Below, in pieces: positions 5,477 to 5,715 of a stretch of 5,715 bases of DNA. The position numbers and the translations under genes are program-made. Every line of letters starts with the position of its first letter. Position 1 is the stretch's first letter. This stretch comes from Candidatus Aerophobota bacterium. GTDB lineage: Bacteria; Aerophobota; Aerophobia; Aerophobales; B3-G15. The stretch covers positions 1-5,715 of the forward strand of contig QMQA01000094.1 of NCBI GenBank assembly GCA_003648845.1. Reading direction: 5' to 3'. Under the pieces are notes generated by a model. It did not search any database. It was given only the letters and a program-made list of their open reading frames with translations, and was not told the origin of the DNA.

Positions 5477-5715
5477 CCTTTATCCGTTTAAACTTTTTAG
5501 CTTCTTTTTCAAGGTACTGTTTTATCTTCTCTTCACCGGGAGGCGACGGAATGCTGTTTTTTACGCAGTCAATAATTTTTCTTTTAATTTTCTCATCCCT
5601 CACGTTATTCTCTATAAAATTTATAATTTGCTGTTCCAGGAGTGAGCCTATCATACGTACCTGAATACTTCCATCATCTCCTGGTCCGATTCTGGCATAC
5701 ATTTCTGCAATAGGA
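5460..5715 (-). CDS. Unrecognised protein, C-terminal part
   Basis: An open frame enters from the right edge on the minus strand (PIAE before the first methionine at 5702) and ends with TAA at 5462-5460, giving at least 84 residues. No ribosome site precedes the ATG at 5702, so this methionine is probably internal and the gene starts outside the window. The sequence begins MYARIGPGDDGSIQVRMIGS, continues through a predicted helix (LLEQQIINFIENNV), and ends in a highly charged, Lys-rich helix (EEKIKQYLEKEAKKFKRIKVK). There is one cysteine and no transmembrane segment. The composition looks like a genuine soluble protein, while the opposite-strand frame (5473-5664) has the Phe/Ser-rich look of an antisense shadow. 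I do not recognise the family. It converges with lipB and overlaps it by 17 bp. Confidence 0.65.
   Translation of the reverse strand, partial: PIAEMYARIGPGDDGSIQVRMIGSLLEQQIINFIENNVRDEKIKRKIIDCVKNSIPSPPGEEKIKQYLEKEAKKFKRIKVKIYE

Noticed and set aside
5473..5664. Plus-strand open frame of 63 codons after lipB
   Set aside because: It mirrors the minus-strand gene, lacks a ribosome site and has the Phe/Ser/Ile-rich composition of an antisense frame; it would also overlap the lipB stop.

Overview
The window looks like chromosome from an AT-rich (roughly 40% GC by eye), probably anaerobic bacterium. Arginine is mostly AGA/AGG, ATA is frequent for isoleucine, and most genes carry clear Shine-Dalgarno sites. 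The mix of an EPS-type winged-helix regulator, a Gfo/Idh/MocA sugar oxidoreductase, a methanogen-type homocysteine biosynthesis protein and a short (about 300 residue) quinolinate synthase fits deep-branching candidate-phylum bacteria (Omnitrophota- or Aerophobota-like) or Deltaproteobacteria-like anaerobes. That placement is inference and cannot be fixed from this sequence alone.

Layout. Positions 1-282 (minus) hold the N-terminus of a PP2A-like metallophosphoesterase that runs off the left edge. Positions 283-435 are a divergent promoter region. The plus-strand promoter has a near-consensus -35/-10 whose -10 runs into a perfect 17-bp palindrome, probably an operator. Positions 436-2207 look like one operon: a winged-helix regulator with an extra C-terminal domain, a Gfo/Idh/MocA NAD(P)-dependent sugar oxidoreductase, and a small Trm112-like zinc protein. 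A second sigma70-like promoter at 2245-2272 starts a second apparent operon. It encodes a homocysteine biosynthesis (DUF39/HcyBio) protein, a wrecked cysteine desulfurase gene (nifS) ending in a palindromic repeat, quinolinate synthase NadA (TTG start) and octanoyltransferase LipB (GTG start). The right edge (5460-5715, minus) holds the C-terminus of an unrecognised protein that converges on lipB and overlaps its end by 17 bp.

How the genes fit together. The first operon points to surface-sugar or exopolysaccharide metabolism under probable self-regulation. The second collects cofactor and sulfur functions: homocysteine formation by sulfur transfer, the [4Fe-4S] enzyme of NAD biosynthesis, and the first step of lipoyl assembly. 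The nifS remnant lies immediately upstream of nadA, and nifS-nad linkage is known in Bacillus because NadA needs an Fe-S cluster. The remnant keeps the start, one internal motif and the extreme C-terminus but lacks the PLP lysine and the catalytic cysteine. I see no CRISPR array, complete insertion sequence, phage gene, tRNA or rRNA, and no clearly new multi-gene system. The points most worth following are the nifS relic, the palindromic operator, and the stand-alone HcyBio gene without its usual ferredoxin partner.
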